Shown: positions 62,513-64,000 of the stretch, piece after piece
Layout: each line of letters begins with the position of its first letter
Numbering within the stretch: the first letter of the stretch is position 1
Assembly (NCBI GenBank): GCA_050916095.1
Contig: CP050901.1
Location: 2,728,001 to 2,792,000, forward strand
DNA: 64,000 nt
From: JANPCX01 sp050916095
Lineage (GTDB): Bacteria > Pseudomonadota > Gammaproteobacteria > Burkholderiales > Burkholderiaceae_C
Reading direction: 5' to 3'
The notes under the pieces: model-generated
The model's input: only the letters and a program-made list of their open reading frames with translations
Told to the model about the DNA's origin: nothing
Databases searched by the model: none
Position numbers and translations under genes: made by a program

Positions 62513-63553
62513 TCAAAGCGCGTGCAGCAACTCATCGGCCAAACGTTCTTTGGCTCTCAGAAGTGGCTGCGGTGCAATCCACTGATGAATGTCAAAGTCG
62601 CGGGGAATGAAACCCCATTCCAGCAAATAACGCTGGTGAGCAATCAAGGCGGCGACGGCGAATGCAGACAAGTCTGTCGTCAAATGCTGGTGCACTTGGG
62701 GCCCATAAGACGTCACCACCAACTCCTCTGAACGACGTGTTTCACGCGCCAGGTAGGCCACGGTTTCGCTGGGATGCTGGGCGGCCCAATCACCCGCAGC
62801 GAGCACACGGGCCAGGAAACGCTCGACCACGTCGGGGTGAGATGTCAGCAAACCTTCGTCCACCGTGATGGGACGCGGCGTGCCGTTGTGCACCCGGGAC
62901 TTGGCGTCGGGATGCGAACGAAGGTCGATCACCACATGGGCCTGGGCGGTTCGTGCAGCCTGCAGACCGCGCGCACCTTTGACATAGACGGCATCCACCT
63001 CGCGGCGCAGCAAGGCCCCCATCTGGCGGGCGTATTCACCAAAAAGGCCGGGTGGCAGCTTTTGATTGGATGTTGAAAGAGAAGACCGGTGAACGGGCAA
63101 GTCACAAAACTTCACGTCAGACGGACCCAACTGCTGGGTTCGCAACGCCACCAGGTAGCCGTGCAAGGCCTCCGCGCGGGCGGTGTCGATCAGGCTGTCA
63201 GACAGCGGCAGCGCCAAGCGCCGTCCCGCCAGGTCGGCCACGCTTTGAATGCCGCTGCCGGGCAAAGTCAGGATGCCCTGGAACTCGTCCATCCAACTCA
63301 AACCGATCAGCCGTGTTTTGGCACCGCAGGAGCGCGCCCACAAGGCGGGCGCATTGCCACCCTGGCGAATGAAATTGGGCAGGTGGTGGTCCACATGCGA
63401 CTCACGAATAGCCGCGTCTGGGCTTTCCTGAACCGTGAAGACACGGAAGGGGTCGTCGCGGAATTCGTCGATGAAACCACCGAGCTGTGCAGCCAGACCC
63501 AAGGGACAGGGATGGGCACTGCGGGAATACCAAAGAATGTCAAGTGGCGTCAT
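62513..63553 (-). CDS. DszB-like protein lacking the catalytic Cys (copy d)
   Basis: A 346-residue paralogue with no signal peptide (MTPLDILWYSRSAHPCPLGL). The position of the conserved Cys holds Ser12 (LWYSRS versus LWYTRC); a Cys occurs four residues later (AHPC16). His53 (ESHVDHHLPN) and Arg63 (FIRQGGNAPALWAR) are kept with the same spacing. Replacing the Cys of DszB by Ser abolishes activity as I recall, so this copy may be a sensor, a binding protein or an enzyme using Cys16. It has its own sigma-54-type promoter and lies directly after a sigma-54 activator gene, which makes a regulatory role attractive. Confidence 0.8.
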   Translation of the reverse strand: MTPLDILWYSRSAHPCPLGLAAQLGGFIDEFRDDPFRVFTVQESPDAAIRESHVDHHLPNFIRQGGNAPALWARSCGAKTRLIGLSWMDEFQGILTLPGSGIQSVADLAGRRLALPLSDSLIDTARAEALHGYLVALRTQQLGPSDVKFCDLPVHRSSLSTSNQKLPPGLFGEYARQMGALLRREVDAVYVKGARGLQAARTAQAHVVIDLRSHPDAKSRVHNGTPRPITVDEGLLTSHPDVVERFLARVLAAGDWAAQHPSETVAYLARETRRSEELVVTSYGPQVHQHLTTDLSAFAVAALIAHQRYLLEWGFIPRDFDIHQWIAPQPLLRAKERLADELLHAL

Positions 63554-63605
63554 GGATCAAGGCCTGGGAGGGCGTCGGGTGTCAAGATGGAAAGGCCATG
63601 CCGCA

Positions 63606-63621
63606 CGCAAACAACATGCCC
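63606..63621 (-). promoter_or_regulatory. Sigma-54 promoter of DszB-like copy d
   Basis: Minus strand GGGCATGTTGTTTGCG has GG-N10-GC spacing with the TTTGC -12 element. It lies between the regulator stop (63638) and the copy d ATG (63553); predicted start site is near 63595. Confidence 0.7.
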
Positions 63622-63637
63622 GCTCGCTGAAAGGGGC

Positions 63638-64000
63638 TCAACCGTTCACCGCGAGCTGCAAGGACTCGTCCGGCGAAGCCAACGCGTCGTTGAGCATGCC
63701 GTGGCGTTTGAGCAAGGTGCGCAGCACATTGCGTGAGATGCCCAGCAAGGCCGCAGACCGAACCTGGTTGTAGCCAGACTCACGGAAGGCTTCTTCAACA
63801 ATCAACTGTTCCAGGTCGTTGAACAGTGTGGCGCCGGGGTCGTCGAACAAATTGCGCAACACAGAACGCACTGCGTTCAAACCTGACGCATCCGCCTTGT
63901 TAGGCTCTCCGGTATGTCCAGGGGCCACGACCACGCCGTTGAGCTTGAGGTGTTCGGGCCTGATCTCCTGGCCAGAGGCCACCAAGAGCGCGTAGTGAAT
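63638..64000 (-). CDS. Sigma-54-dependent activator, C-terminal part (cut by right edge)
   Basis: About 120 C-terminal residues of an NtrC-family regulator. The segment IHYALLVASGQEIRPEHLKL is the usual end of the AAA+ domain. After a variable linker, the Fis-type helix-turn-helix reads IVEEAFRESGYNQVRSAALL, GISRNVLRTLLKRHG. The upstream domains lie outside the window, so the signal cannot be read. Known members of this class, such as SfnR, switch on organosulfur genes with sigma-54. Its position next to sigma-54 promoters and DszB-like genes supports that role here, but the specific name is not assigned. Confidence 0.88.
   Translation of the reverse strand: MHYALLVASGQEIRPEHLKLNGVVVAPGHTGEPNKADASGLNAVRSVLRNLFDDPGATLFNDLEQLIVEEAFRESGYNQVRSAALLGISRNVLRTLLKRHGMLNDALASPDESLQLAVNG

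Noticed and set aside
1..64000. CRISPR arrays, tRNA or rRNA genes, prophage genes
   Set aside because: No regularly spaced repeat series, no cloverleaf with a T-loop signature, and no phage structural or integrase genes were seen on either strand.

Overview
The window looks like a chromosomal accessory region of a high-GC betaproteobacterium, probably order Burkholderiales and close to Comamonadaceae. This rests on the character of GroEL/GroES and the IS66 and IS3 elements, and on the family of CCGTTCG...CGAACGG intergenic repeats. No 16S gene or tRNA is present, so the taxonomy is inference.

The dominant theme is scavenging sulfur from organosulfur compounds. Two operons on the minus strand carry almost the same gene set. 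Cassette 1 (7950 down to the left edge) reads SsuD-type monooxygenase B, monooxygenase A, TonB-dependent receptor, DszB-like protein, yejB, yejE (cut by the edge). Cassette 2 (27750 down to 18256) reads TonB-dependent receptor, SsuD-type monooxygenase C, cupin dioxygenase-like protein, DszB-like protein, yejB, yejE, yejA. Two more SsuD-type monooxygenases (28408-30923) diverge from cassette 2. Two further DszB-like genes lie at 58756-59814, in front of a two-subunit ABC exporter, and at 62513-63553, next to a partial sigma-54 activator gene. Between the cassettes are a RutE-type nitroreductase, tauABCD (taurine) and metY (O-acetylhomoserine sulfhydrylase). A family 5 solute-binding protein and a gamma-glutamyltransferase follow at 43.9-47.3 kb.

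The four DszB-like proteins would normally be annotated as nitrate/sulfonate ABC-transporter binding proteins. All four lack a signal peptide. Three keep an N-terminal Cys, a His and an Arg ten residues later, which match the Cys27/His60/Arg70 active site of the desulfinase DszB; the fourth has Ser in place of the Cys. Five -24/-12 (sigma-54) promoter-like sequences with exact GG-N10-GC spacing sit in front of the five main transcription units of this set. The working model is an outer-membrane receptor, a Yej-type importer, a flavin monooxygenase and a desulfinase that releases sulfite, all under sigma-54 control during sulfur limitation. The substrates are unknown.

Layout: 1-7950 cassette 1; 8463-9068 nitroreductase; 9249-16732 tauDCB and a tauA split by an IS66 and an IS3 element, both with exact target duplications; 16899-18206 metY; 18256-27750 cassette 2; 28408-30923 two monooxygenases separated by a 236-bp inverted-repeat element; 31145-33129 groEL/groES; 33811-37532 heterodimeric ABC exporter; 37852-43764 a 1970-residue protein of unknown function; 43941-47294 solute-binding protein and gamma-glutamyltransferase; 47365-48658 second identical-length copy of the IS3 element; 48656-50635 unknown protein clipped by that IS; 51144-54600 M13 peptidase, HAD phosphatase and pyrE; 54767-59814 DszB-like gene with a second heterodimeric exporter; 60564-62330 homodimer-type exporter; 62513-64000 DszB-like gene and partial sigma-54 activator.

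All statements come from reading the sequence and from memory of the families; no database search was run.
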